Positions 1 through 9,558 of a DNA stretch of 17,097 bases are shown piece by piece. Position 1 is the first letter of the stretch. Each line of letters begins with the position of its first letter. Source of the DNA: Saccoglossus kowalevskii (taxonomy: Eukaryota > Hemichordata > Enteropneusta > Harrimaniidae); NCBI RefSeq assembly GCF_000003605.2, contig NW_003133348.1, forward strand, positions 29,069 to 46,165, in the 5' to 3' direction. A program made the position numbers and the translations under genes. The notes under the pieces are model-generated. The model saw nothing but the letters and a program-made list of their open reading frames with translations, searched no databases and was not told the DNA's origin.

Positions 1-760
1 AGCTTTATTTTATATGTGGTAGAAGAACAGCATTTTCATGTCGTGATAAATCACCATCCATGGTATCTATCAATATAGAGTATCGAACAACAATACTGAA
101 AATTACATGTTTTCATCCATAATTGTTTATTTAAGTGAAAAATTGTTCCAACGTTTCAACGTCGACACTAAACAGCCATATTTTCTTTGGTACAATTCGG
201 CGAAAGTCACAATAATAATCTACGGCATTTACAGTGGGCTTTTGCTAACATCAAACTACTTGAATCCCCATAGTTCAGGATTGGTAGAATTATTGCATCA
301 AATAATATAAAGCGAGTGGAAAAATGAAAGGCTTCTCGCCTTTTAACGAAAAAAAAAGCTTTACCCCGGATATTTCTGGTAGAAACTAACAACTACGAAT
401 ATTTGTAATTGGTAAGTAAGTTGTAGTACCAATTGGTTTTCCGTCATGGTGTAATTTCTCGGGTGAGCTGTGAGATTCCATCCTGTAAAAATATAACTTT
501 GTTCATGTGTCATTCACTACAACATTTACCTAGAATGTCAATCAATACCTGTAAAAAAACCAAGTGAGTCGACACATACTAGTATAACAATATCATTGGC
601 ATTTAATAATGCAAATAAATAGCGTTAGTCTAATTCCTTAGTTACCAGAATTTATTAATGGATTAACATGAAATGAAAACAACCGAAAAGCAAGGGACAT
701 GACACACGTCCCTATCATAATGGCACATCCGCTGGACAGCCAACCCGGTTTGACCAACCT
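1..760. other. Non-coding stretch, no feature recognised
   Basis: This AT-rich sequence contains only short ORFs with no recognisable domain and no coding-like composition. The longest, at 107-310 (+), encodes 67 residues rich in I, L, S and Y, as expected from chance reading of AT-rich DNA. I see no convincing repeat or RNA gene. The TACTAGTA octamer at 577-584 recurs three times elsewhere in the window but has no assigned role. Confidence 0.5.
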
Positions 761-801
761 GTTCAACCATAGACCCTCTAACAGAGGGTCTATGGTTCAA
801 C
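761..801. repeat. Snapback hairpin, 19-bp arms with a 3-nt loop
   Basis: The arms at 761-779 and 783-801 are inverted copies that differ at one position (764/798). The inner 15 bp (765-779 and 783-797) match perfectly around the loop AAC at 780-782. Near-perfect pairing with so small a loop suggests a recent inverted duplication, such as template switching at a replication fork, or the tip of a foldback element. No longer terminal repeats were seen around it. If transcribed it would form a very stable hairpin, but it lacks the longer loop typical of animal pre-miRNAs. Confidence 0.85.
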
Positions 802-2074
802 ACACGCCTTCACACTAATATAAGTTTAAAACATAAATTGTGGTACATAACAGCAATTTTATGTCAAACGCTCTAGAAAATTCGACAAAGATCCACCCCA
901 CCTCCATTCACACACACTCGCGCCTGTGCACCTTTGAATAAGGGCGTGTATACGAAAACCTTGATTCTAATAAAAGCCTGCTTGACAATCAAACCTGGAA
1001 GTGCGGTAAGATCAATGATAAAATACTAAAAAAGAAAAATGAATTGAACAACTGTGATATTGCGCGTAATTAGTTTTCATCGTGGTTTTCCTACTGCCAA
1101 GCCCGTACTACCATTAATGTCACACCGCGTTCATCTAATAGAATTTAATAGAACATCTTTCATTCATACGAATAAATGTTTGTCACATTCATCACTTTTT
1201 GTAATGCCAAGATTGTTCATATTCTCACTCGGCGGGCGGCATAGAGCTCACATACATCATGAAATACAAAATCAGACATGAGTGAGTCAGGTCGTTGGCT
1301 CCATTTCATATCACCAAGACCGTAATGAGCGCCACGTCACCATCGATGTGGTTCTATGCGACATATACAACACGGGTACAATACATTGCTTCAAGTTGTT
1401 TATACGTAGTTCGAGCGACTGCTGTCCAGCAACTTTATTTCTTAAGTGCATTGGAAAATATTTATATTTACATCAAGATGATATTACTAAGTAACGATGG
1501 AAACCCAGTGGGATATAGGGCTGAATAACACTTCTTTTTCAATTGATATTTGATCATATTCACAGAGTTTTTTTCAATTAATACTAGTTGATATCTTGTT
1601 TCAACCTGTATGTTTGAAGATCATTTCTTACAAATAAAATTGACATCACCAGCTATCTTCATTGTTTATCTACAAGAAACAATATTTTCTCAATCCACGA
1701 TTCGTTTATTCTCAGTGTCGCATCGTGGTATCACAGCGTGGAGACGAAAAACAGTCACACGCCGAAAACTGGTATTGCAATATCTGTTAAAGCTGTAGTG
1801 TGATATTGATAGTGTATTGACCGCTGATCAACACGATACATATAGGGATGATGATGTCGCATGTTACATGTAAAGGGAGTGGTCGATGCGACACGTGATA
1901 TTCTTCATACTGCGTTTAGAATAATAATCGTCATCTACGAATCAAGAGCCTCGTGTCAACTGCGAATTAATTTCAACAATAAGCGGTACTACATTATCTA
2001 TGAAGGGGGTTCAGTTAGGAATTTCGAATACAGTTTCGTTATTCATTGCGTATTATCGATTGAACTGCTTTTGT
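802..2074. other. Non-coding stretch with only chance-length ORFs
   Basis: Several overlapping 60-77 residue frames occur between 1054 and 2091 (+), but none has a recognisable domain. The frame at 1282-1494 has no ATG and is preceded directly by an in-frame TGA at 1279-1281. A short CA-rich run sits near 908-918. No RNA gene or transposon terminus was recognised. Confidence 0.45.
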
Positions 2075-2297
2075 CAAATAGATTTGTTTGAAGATCCCGA
2101 ATCTTTCTTTGTGTATGGTAATAGTTTCCCATTCATATTCGCTGAAAATATAGTTTTATTCCGATTTAAACATGACCACCCCCGCAAATAGGTTTGTATG
2201 AAGATCCCGAATCTTTCTTTGTGTATGGTATTAGTTTCCCATTCATATTCGCTGAAAATATAGTTTTATTCCGATTTAAACATGACCACCCCCGCAA
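2075..2297. repeat. Tandem duplication, two copies of a 110-bp unit
   Basis: Copy 1 runs from 2075 to 2184 and copy 2 from 2185 to 2294, and the match continues to about 2297. I see three substitutions in 110 positions: 2082 versus 2192 (A/G), 2088 versus 2198 (T/A), and an A/T difference in the GGTAATAG/GGTATTAG segment near 2120/2230. There are no indels. The high identity points to a recent duplication. The unit encodes nothing recognisable; the short frames across it are not evidence of a gene. A neutral microhomology-mediated duplication is the simplest reading, the shared CAAATA at the joints being the likely microhomology. Confidence 0.93.
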
Positions 2298-3110
2298 GGA
2301 TGTTTACCCGTTCCTTACATGTAACTTGTGAGTCTAAGGTATACCAAAACGCCGTCTGTTTGATGTGTCTATATCTGGCCGGTTGATATCGAAGTATGTG
2401 TTCGATGATGTCACTAGTGTATTTGTGTACTCTGCACAAGTATCATGGGTGAACTGACTGAGCATGACGTAAAGATCTGTCCAGTTGTTGAATGGTAACC
2501 AGAACAAAAGGATCCTGTCACATCCCTTGACAATGTGTTTATCTACGTGTTATTCCGTGTATTAGCGTACCGAGCACTGTATGTCACGCCGACAGCCACC
2601 ATGATGAATCAATCATAACTCAAGTTCAGTCACAATATAAACCCAAAGAGACCAGAAAGACAGACAAATTTAATATTTTAGGTTTCAATTTCTTTACTTC
2701 GAGAGAACATGGTTACTAATAATCGTCACAAGAACTGTTTTAGACCTCGATTCCTCTATGGCGGACGTGTGATTAATAATTGCATTGAGAAATGTTGATA
2801 TTTTGATGTTTGGAACACTATCACGGTGACAGTAAAATAAGACATCTCATAGTAGTATAACCATATATACAATGCATATATCATTGTAATATCAAATTGC
2901 TAGTATTTGTAACATTGTAATATGTTGTACACTTTTCATTTGTCATTGTTATTTAACGTTTTTATTGTTTTATTGATTTTACTGCTGTACTTAACAGAGT
3001 CAGTGAAAGTTGCGTCAGTGAATAAATGTATTCACTATTGCACCCTACCACACATTTTATTCTATAACATAGTTTTACTGCTACATATTATTCATGAGAG
3101 AAAAGTGAAC
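2298..3110. other. Non-coding AT-rich stretch
   Basis: The 101-residue frame at 2922-3227 (+) is hydrophobic in its first half only because the DNA is T-rich there. It contains no domain I recognise. No repeats or RNA genes were seen. Confidence 0.4.
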
Positions 3111-3111
3111 A

Positions 3112-3240
3112 ATGGCCACAACAGAATCGACGGATTTGGAGAGTATGGAAAATTCAGTATACTTCGAATGGTTTCGCCCAATGATAAATATTACAAAAGT
3201 GAGAAATTGGTTGATTGCAGTAAATAATCACGAAATTTGA
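3112..3240 (+). CDS. Doubtful small ORF (42 codons) with a good start context
   Basis: The ATG at 3112 has A at -3 and G at +4, a favourable eukaryotic context. It opens a 42-codon frame starting MATTESTDLESMENSVYFEW, whose composition looks less AT-driven than that of its neighbours. The frame ends at TGA 3238-3240. A possible splice donor, A|GTAAAT, lies at 3220-3221. A second frame downstream (3237-3422) contains a perfect GTAAGT donor-like hexamer near 3387. However, the phase at the first donor does not match the best AG acceptors near 3289 or 3292, so I cannot join the two into one gene. It may be a first coding exon or chance. I do not recognise the peptide. Confidence 0.15.
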   Translation: MATTESTDLESMENSVYFEWFRPMINITKVRNWLIAVNNHEI

Positions 3241-3566
3241 AAACGTATATTGACACATTATATTGCGTTACTGCGGTTGTAAACGCAAGCAGGGCAAAAC
3301 ATTTTTGTTGGGTAGATTCTGAACCACCGCGGAATCGTTTCCATCCTTTTTCACTGCTAATTTGCGAAGAAGAAGGTGCCGAATACGTAAGTGCGCCACC
3401 AGCGTCCGTGTTTAACATCTGACACACATTTACGAGGTTTTACCATATGCACGAGGTAAGTGTTCATGGTTTTTATTTATTTCTGTGTGCATCGTCACTA
3501 GGAATGTGTGACAGAAAGTTATATTGAAGACTCTCGTTGTTGTTTGAACTGAAACGTGTCTTCTCG

Positions 3567-3694
3567 TTAAAGGGCGGTAGTCGCCGCGCAGCGCCGCGTC
3601 GTGTTCGACGTGAACAACGTATACAACATGTGTAAAATACATTGTTATGACATAACATTCGAACACGCGCCACGCGACGACCACCGCCCTTTAA
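3567..3694. mobile_element. MITE with TTAA target duplications (copy 1)
   Basis: Inverted ends of about 25 bp, 25-29 bp including flanks (left to 3594, right from 3667), share the pattern AGGGCGGTRGTCGYCGCG with four mismatches. Both ends are flanked by TTAA (3567-3570 and 3691-3694), leaving a 120-bp core at 3571-3690. TTAA target duplication is known for the piggyBac and Kolobok superfamilies, so this is probably a non-autonomous derivative of one of them. It encodes no transposase; the frames across it are shadows. The same ends recur at 4576-4802, which makes the family call firmer than the inverted repeat alone would. The ends are much more GC- and CpG-rich than the surroundings. Confidence 0.82.
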
Positions 3695-3695
3695 C

Positions 3696-4575
3696 TTATA
3701 GGTGAGAACTCAGACTGAATAAAAGTTCCTGGGAGAATTACCGTATCATTGAAACTTATCCAACTGGCGCCTAAAATCGTATTCACAATGGAAAAAATAA
3801 AATATTCCATGCATTCCGATTGTGGTTGTTAAAGTTTAAGACTGTCCATAGTTCAATGACTTTAACAGTATTGAACTTGAAGATAAACACCCATGTGCGG
3901 ATGTCCGCAGTTGACTGAGGAAGAGAGATAACATATGAATGAAATATCTTGTATGTTGGAGAATCTGTTGTCTATCTCGTGACATTCAAGACCCAATCAA
4001 TATGAGCTTTTTAGTGGTTTCAATCATGGATCGGGGCTACAACGAGACCCCATGTCCAATCAACTTCCGGTAAATAAGAGTAAACAGTGCTTGGGTACAA
4101 TTTTCAATGTTACCCCGAATGAAACAAATGTTTTAAAGCTACACTGTAAATCAAGAGAGTATCGTGTAAGGGACAATTAAAGGTCACGTGTAATAGTATT
4201 TATTTTTTCGGAGAAGATTCATCTACTTATAAAGATGAATATGTACTGTACATGAATTAGTTATTCGCTGGGTTTTTCATTTTGCTATTTTTTGCTAATA
4301 AGTAAAATCCGCTAAATTAAATGCACGGGAATGTGAAGATAACAATCAAACTCATTGTTTCTTCTTCGAATTTGTGAACTTATAACCCCGTGAATATGCT
4401 CAATCATTGCCATATTCAAAAACGTTATGCATAAGTGTTATCTACTCAGTTTTTACGATACTCACACGTGATCCGTGATTGTCTCAATTTGTCTAAAGTC
4501 TACTTCATGAGACTCGTGACAACACAGTACCGTTCGTGGCCATGGTGACAATACATAGTGTTGTACAACATTTAT
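3696..4575. other. Spacer between the two MITE copies
   Basis: This stretch has no supported gene. It contains a perfect small hairpin, TGCGGA-TG-TCCGCA, at 3896-3909. Otherwise it is AT-rich and without a recognisable repeat, RNA gene or ORF of interest. Confidence 0.45.
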
Positions 4576-4802
4576 TTAAAGGGTGATCGTCGCGCTGTAT
4601 TGATAATGAGGTTTGACATGGGCGCACTGATTACCGCCAGTGACTCCTTCGATACCTTCCAATCACCTAAAATACCTAATTAAAGTTTGGCAAGGTATCA
4701 GTTTGTACTCGTTGATCTGCACAACAGTCAAAGTCGCCATCTTTGTTTATATGAGATCCATATATCTCGCGCATGCGCGGCGCGACGACTATCGCCCTTT
4801 AA
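4576..4802. mobile_element. MITE with TTAA target duplications (copy 2, same family)
   Basis: The right end (reading inward on the minus strand: AGGGCGATAGTCGTCGCGC) matches the ends of the copy at 3567-3694 at nearly every position. The left end is diverged and has lost about three bases (AGGGTGATCGTCGCGC). TTAA lies at both borders (4576-4579 and 4799-4802), and the core is 219 bp. A 12-bp perfect palindrome, CGCGCATGCGCG, sits just inside the right end at 4768-4779. An inner pair, GATACCTT and AAGGTATC, adds to the foldback potential. The interior is longer than, and unlike, that of copy 1, so only the ends are shared, as is common in MITE families. It has no coding capacity. Confidence 0.8.
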
Positions 4803-6200
4803 CTGGAATCGTTATAAGTTTTGTCAAGAATGAAATATAACACAGATACTTTTATTTTGCTCTGTTTGTATGTAAATTTCTACTTCAGAAGTTCCAAAGT
4901 TTATCGGCCCACGCAACATGAGTTAGGGCGTAGTAAGTTGTCTGAAAGAGAAAGTATGGAGCAAATAATAATATCAGACTTCTTATATGATTGCGCCACC
5001 AACGGCACATCACCGGGGAGAAACTTTTGTAGGGAAGTGTTATTGAGATGTTCTTTTTCGCATGTGAATTGTTGAGTCAGAGTTGATTAATACACTTAGT
5101 TCGTATTTTTACAAACATAATTTTCTTGTCCCTGATCGCAGCCTGTTTTAAAGAGATTTACAGTAGTCGCATAATATTCATATGTACCGCGCGAGTCATT
5201 TTCTACACACACATACACACACAATCGTCACATAATCCACTTTCAATTCTAGCTCCTTGTGGTCTGAAACATTTCCGGGCAATTTTTTCGATTACATCAC
5301 CGTCACACCCCGGTAATTATTGTCAGGCTTGGGGTGCAAAATACCGTCATTAGCGTACTAATGAGTCACCGTTAACACAACGATGATGACTTCCGTTTAC
5401 GCCATTATTATGATAATTTTTGTTATCCGAAAACAACTAATTTTGACTAGGCAATTCAGAAATATAGTAAAATAATTTATTTTATAAGTACGCCAATTAT
5501 AATTTGCCTAGTTACATATTACACGTAAATATTAAAAAAGAAAAACATAATTTGTTATATTTTTGCATTTTGCTTGTTTTGAACTAAGATTGCATGACTC
5601 CAGAAACTGAATGACATTACAAACTATTTACTGTGGCCAATAACTTAATAAATAATAATAAACTTAATAACTTTAATAAATATAATTTAACTAGGTAAAA
5701 ATACTGTATTTAAGGTGGAAGACTACTCATAAATTAAAATACCCAGAATTTATTCATTTTGCAATAAACTGTACTCCAAGACAATATAAGAATATTGACC
5801 TAAAAAAAGTTGGAGGTCACTAGCCTTTTTTTTAAGAGAAATTGATGGTTGTATTTTAGTGGAAAGTCGCCATTTTGTCACTATTATAATGCTTTTACCA
5901 TAGGTTATGCAATATCTCAAAATCTAGCCTGGTGACATAGGCTGAAAATAGCATATATTGTTAATGAAGAAATACTTTTTATTGTTCTGAATTATTTAAA
6001 AAATCTGGGGTTTAAAAAGTGTCAACAAATTCATTTTTTTTTTAACATTGTGTTCATTGGAATTGTTATAACAATAGCGATTTTCAGGAAATATTGGGAC
6101 AAGTTTCTCAAAAACCTTAACAGAAACATGCAAAATAATGGTATTTCATTGTACCATGGGACATTAGCTTCATGATTGTACATAATAAACTAATGAACAT
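4803..6200. other. Non-coding, increasingly AT-rich stretch
   Basis: ORFs at 4821-5075 and 5126-5353 (+) have no recognisable domains and look like chance frames. A CA-rich microsatellite lies around 5205-5223. From about 5400 to 6200 the sequence becomes very AT-rich, with runs of TAATAA near 5640-5690 and homopolymer T or A runs near 5826 and 6035. It could be an old 3' UTR or a decayed transposon, but I cannot show either. Confidence 0.45.
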
Positions 6201-6211
6201 TGTCACGTGAT

Positions 6212-6451
6212 TCATGACCAATTTTGTCCAAAATTATGAGTAGGCTTCAACCTTAAACCAAAGAATTTCTCAATGTCGTAAAGTGTTTCATCGTCACAGT
6301 AGTGTTGGTTCTTTTTGTTTCGCCCAGGAATATCTGAAATTTTTGATTGATCCAAAATGTGACTAAAATATTCACATAAGCGTTGTGATATGATTAAACT
6401 CAGTACTGGTTTGAGTGCAGGACCCCTTACCGTTCTTATGACTGAGTCCAT
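6212..6451 (-). CDS. Doubtful 79-codon ORF, unrecognised
   Basis: Read on the minus strand, an ATG with G at -3 and G at +4 opens a 79-residue frame. It begins MDSVIRTVRGPALKPVLSL and includes a polar stretch ending KFFGLRLKPTHNF. Its composition is more balanced than the AT-rich surroundings would give. A donor-like ACG|GTAAGG lies eight codons in, and an acceptor-like TATTTTAG lies further along, so parts could be exonic or a fragment of a decayed transposon protein. I see no motif that assigns a family. It may well be chance. Confidence 0.15.
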   Translation of the reverse strand: MDSVIRTVRGPALKPVLSLIISQRLCEYFSHILDQSKISDIPGRNKKNQHYCDDETLYDIEKFFGLRLKPTHNFGQNWS

Positions 6452-6810
6452 GTCACAGTAGACTCACTTGCTTTCACATGTACTAGTATATGCTTCATGA
6501 CAACTTACTAATAGAATAGCTTCTATAAATTGCACACAAACAAATTAAATCAAAAACGATATTTGAAAAGTTTAATTGCATGTTTTGTGGTTTTCGACAT
6601 CGGGGAATTACTGTCTGCTTATATTTAAAAATATGCCAAATTTGTCCTGTATTGGTCAGAAAAAAATTGTTTGGCAATGTATTTTATCCAGATTTCGAAT
6701 ATGCGCAATAATATTCTGTACAACGTTTAGGCCCGGATGGTAGAATACTTTTTTTAGTCCCCGTTTGGACGAAGTCCGAAAACGGGGACTTATAATTCGG
6801 TCTCCGTCCG

Positions 6811-6866
6811 TGCGTCTGTGCGTCCGTGCGTCTGTGCGTATGTGCGTCCGTGTGTCCGTGCGTCCG
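6811..6866. repeat. 8-bp minisatellite, seven copies of TGCGTCYG
   Basis: Seven consecutive 8-bp units follow the pattern TGCGTCYG, with single changes in units 4 (TGCGTATG) and 6 (TGTGTCCG). A shorter CGTC/CGTG-rich run of the same type recurs at about 7098-7130 inside the second monomer. It forms part of the composite repeat and probably varies in copy number between alleles. Confidence 0.9.
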
Positions 6867-6890
6867 TCCGGAGTCATATATCAGATTCCG

Positions 6891-7730
6891 ATTCAAATTT
6901 GGTACATAGATTATACATGTTATGATACATGTCCATGACGATTTATTTCACAATTGGATCAAAGATGGCCGACTGGCAGCCATCTTGTTTTTTGAAAATG
7001 TTGTATTTTGGACATGCTTTGTCAGTTTTCATTCAAATTTAGTACATCGATCATACATGTTAGGATACATGTCCCCGACCATCCGTGAGTTTCTGAGTCT
7101 GTCCGTCCGTCCGTGCGTTCGTGCGTCAGTCTGTCAATAGTAATATTTCAGAATCCTGTGGACCGATTCTGTTCATTCTTTGCATGTGCATAGTACCTTA
7201 TGTGGGACATATGCACATGCAGTGGTTTAGCGATTCGATTCAAAATGGCCGACTGGCAGCCATCTTGTTTTTTGAAAATGTTGTATTTTGGACATGCTTT
7301 GTCAGTTGTCATTCAAACTTGGTACATAGATTATACATGTTAGGTTACATGTCCAGTACAATTTATTTCGCAATTGTCGACTGGCAGGCATCTTGTTTTT
7401 TTTATGCGGTATCTTGGAAGTGCTCTGTCAGTTTTTATTCAAATTTGGCACATACATTTACTTTATACATGTTAGAATGCATGTCCATAACAATTTGTTT
7501 CTAAATCTGGTCAAGGATGGCCGATTGACAGCAATCTGACTTTTTGGCCCTACTACTATATTTCCACAATTTATGTACCATTTTCATTCGTATTTGACAC
7601 ATATCAGTGTGTTTCATAATCAGATCAAAGATGGCCAAATAACGGCTGTTTTTATTTTTGGCCATATTACTACTACACGGAACACGTGTTTTGATGTAAA
7701 TAAACAATCTGTTGTATACGCCACTTGTTT
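6891..7730. repeat. Degenerate tandem array of ~140-bp monomers
   Basis: Monomers begin with ATTCAAATTTGG-like sequence at 6891, 7031, 7311, 7437 and 7586. The spacings are 140, 280, 126 and 149 bp; the 280-bp interval holds an extra minisatellite and hairpin insert. Each carries ATACATGTTAG..ACATGTCC and then AAGATGGCCGACTGGCAGCC or a decayed version, and most also have GACATGCTTTGTCAGTTTTC or its decayed equivalent. Within a monomer, AAGATGGC and GCCATCTT (for example 6962-6969 and 6979-6986) form a hairpin. Similarity falls from left to right: the first two copies of the 'GATGGCC' block are almost identical, while the last is barely recognisable. Confidence 0.85.
7181..7221. repeat. Perfect 12-bp inverted repeat inside the array
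   Basis: TGCATGTGCATA at 7181-7192 and TATGCACATGCA at 7210-7221 are perfect inverted copies separated by 17 bases. They lie in the extra segment that interrupts the 140-bp periodicity. A stem with a loop of this size could form in RNA or extruded DNA. Confidence 0.8.
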
Positions 7731-8209
7731 TTTTTGTAATTATATTCAATATGACTGCCCAATGTCCAATTCTTGTGTAAAAGCACTAAATCATAATTTT
7801 TTACAAATCCATCTTCTATTCATGGTTTCAATCTAATCTCAATGACTTCATCAGCATCAAATTGATATGTCAGATCACAAAATTTGGGACGGGGACTGTG
7901 TCATTAACAATGACTTGTTTATTTTCAAGTTTCTGTTATATACTATGTGTTTTTTATTACCAATGAAAAATATTTAAATGTCAATGGATGGCGCCTTTCA
8001 TGTATGATTCTCGCAGATCGCGGAAACCTAGCGAGAGGGACTTGACATATTGAGTCACATTTTATAAATAAGTACAGTATATGATTCTAATTTTAGCTTT
8101 GCCTTTTATGAATCGACCACTGTTCATAAAAGAAACTATTTTACCTCTGCGCTTCAACTTACCTTTCAGTTCCGAGTCATTGACCTCTCTTTTAATTGAT
8201 TGACGGAAT

Positions 8210-8231
8210 ACTCATTCAAAATTGAATGAGT
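8210..8231. repeat. Perfect 10-bp arm hairpin beside a CRE
   Basis: ACTCATTCAA (8210-8219) and TTGAATGAGT (8222-8231) are perfect inverted copies around AA. A full CRE palindrome follows four bases later. A function is not demonstrated. Confidence 0.8.
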
Positions 8232-8235
8232 GCAT

Positions 8236-8243
8236 TGACGTCA
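8236..8243. promoter_or_regulatory. CRE-like palindrome TGACGTCA
   Basis: This is an exact match to the palindromic cAMP-response element bound by CREB/ATF bZIP factors in animals. No transcription start is visible nearby, so activity is unproven. Confidence 0.35.
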
Positions 8244-8912
8244 CTTTCTAAATACAACAAATTAAGAAGTTCCAGTTTGACAAATGTCTCGCCAAACAAA
8301 ATAAATTATTTACGAAACAAAAATAGCAGAATGTGAACATGAAGAAACGTTGGCCGAACGTTAACCAGGATCGATGATTGTGATCGATACTGACCATATC
8401 ATAAAACTCATAACATTCTAATGATTGTTTAAATAGGGCAGCAGAGTCTTACTTTTTTGCCATCAAAATTTCGGTTTTTCGTCATTTTTGTTTGTTGGTT
8501 CCTGTGAAAAATGAACAATTTTCATTATTGGGTAATACAATTATTGTTATCATAATCCGCCATCTGTACGCTGAATAATTTTCAAGACTTTATTATTATT
8601 ATTAAATCAAATATTTTCACTTGATGAACTAATACATCAACAATGTGTTTCTGACTCACTTCCAGATATGGACCACTTTGTCGGGTAATATTTCATTTTT
8701 AATACTCAATAACAGTTATTGGATTAATTGAAATAAGCGTGGACATTTTTTTTAAATTTGCAATGTGCTCAAATTGGAAGTTGTCACATTTCAGTGTTAT
8801 ACCGTAATTGTCTGAATGCCTAGAACACGTACGACGGTCTCAAATGTGACGTACTAGAACTCGCGATGTGTACTGATTACGAGTAAACTTGTCAACAGCC
8901 GTTGTTCCTTTG

Positions 8913-8920
8913 TGACGTCA
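8913..8920. promoter_or_regulatory. CRE-like palindrome TGACGTCA
   Basis: A second exact CREB/ATF-type octamer, next to the coding-like fragment that follows. TGACGTA half-type variants also occur nearby, at about 8847. Occupancy is unknown. Confidence 0.35.
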
Positions 8921-8923
8921 TTA

Positions 8924-9157
8924 CTAGTTTGACCCGAGTTCAGTTATAACATTGTTTGCTTTACCATATATGGCAACCGTGACTTGGTACATCACCTCTG
9001 TTTTCCGCCACGGTGAAGTGGCTCTGACCCATTGACGCTGCAGGTCGGCGTCTTCTACACCGATCTGACGCATATCGCGCAAGGTGTGCCGGGAGTTTGT
9101 TCGAAATTTCGAACGTTTCGAAGTCAATCGTCGACTGGCACGTATTTTACGGATATA
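8924..9157 (-). pseudogene. Doubtful coding fragment or exon, unrecognised
   Basis: On the minus strand a frame is open from 9157 (after a TAA at 9158-9160) to a TAG at 8924-8926, without an ATG near its start. The peptide includes IGVEDADLQRQWVRATSPWR and then TEVMYQVTVAIYG, with balanced, GC-richer codons unlike the surrounding AT-rich DNA. A good splice donor, G|GTAAAG, lies at 8965/8964, just after VAIYG, which would make the remaining residues intronic. A clear polypyrimidine-AG acceptor at the other end is not visible. The spacing of W, R and D residues loosely recalls the C-terminal tails of LINE reverse transcriptases, but I cannot assign it. It may be an exon, a retroelement remnant or chance. 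Confidence 0.25.
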
Positions 9158-9558
9158 TTAACTCGTTTAAGGGGCCTGCTTACTAAATAATTATAAATGA
9201 AACTTAGGAAACTTGTAAGAACAAACTGGCCCCAAAATTGGGCAAATTTACAATAAGTCTACGCTGCTAATATCTGGTTCAGAAGGCGTTCTACGCGTGA
9301 TGTTATTGCGCTCAAGGACGTTCTATTTCCGAACTATTTGAAACCGGAAATTACGCGGGTACTTTCGAACTTCAAACACAAATTTGATTATCGTTATTAT
9401 GTGTTTGTTACTTTCTGTTGTTTCAAAGATTGAATTATTTGTGACATTAATATTTCACTCTCTAGACAATATTTCACTAAAATATATGATCAAAAGGCAA
9501 CTTAAACTGTAAAAGCAATATCAAGTTCCGTGTATAAACACTGGTGTAAAGAGGCGGC
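9158..9558. other. Non-coding stretch
   Basis: I see no supported gene, RNA or repeat here. Two similar short segments (GCGTTCTACGCG and GACGTTCTATTT) occur 40 bases apart near 9287 and 9318 but are too short to interpret. Confidence 0.4.

Larger units (their letters stand above)
6756..7914. mobile_element. Composite non-autonomous repeat with mirrored ends
   Basis: The left end is a hairpin: AGTCCCCGTTT at 6756-6766 pairs with AAACGGGGACT at 6780-6790, with an inner GGAC/GTCC pair. The right end carries the mirrored ACGGGGACT (7889-7897), followed at once by a small hairpin, GTCATT-AAC-AATGAC (7900-7914). Between them lie a minisatellite and a degenerate 140-bp tandem array. A left hairpin, tandem interior and 3'-terminal hairpin without long terminal inverted repeats recall non-autonomous Helitron/Helentron-type elements, but I see no diagnostic insertion site. 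The frames of 70-127 codons here are translations of the repeat, not genes. Confidence 0.65.
7920..8900. other. Non-coding stretch between repeat and coding-like fragment
   Basis: No ORF or RNA gene is supported. TTATTATTATTA runs occur near 8589-8602. The only structured elements are the hairpin and CRE-like site at 8210-8243, listed separately. Confidence 0.45.

Noticed and set aside
2922-3227. 101-codon plus-strand ORF with a hydrophobic first half suggesting a membrane protein
   Set aside because: The hydrophobicity follows from T-rich DNA, no domain is recognisable, and another frame at 3112 has the better start context.
3430-3684. 84-codon minus-strand ORF with histidine/arginine-rich peptide
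   Set aside because: Much of it lies across the TTAA MITE, whose inverted ends supply the GC-rich codons.
5400-6200. Possible 3' UTR or decayed transposon in the AT-rich block
   Set aside because: No terminal repeats, polyadenylation pattern or linked coding sequence could be shown.
6656-7504. ORFs of 70-127 codons on both strands with RTDxRTHxRTD-like or repeated 'AAILFFENVVFWTCFVS' peptides
   Set aside because: They are translations of the CGTCCGTG minisatellite and the 140-bp tandem monomers; the repeated peptide simply mirrors the DNA repeat.
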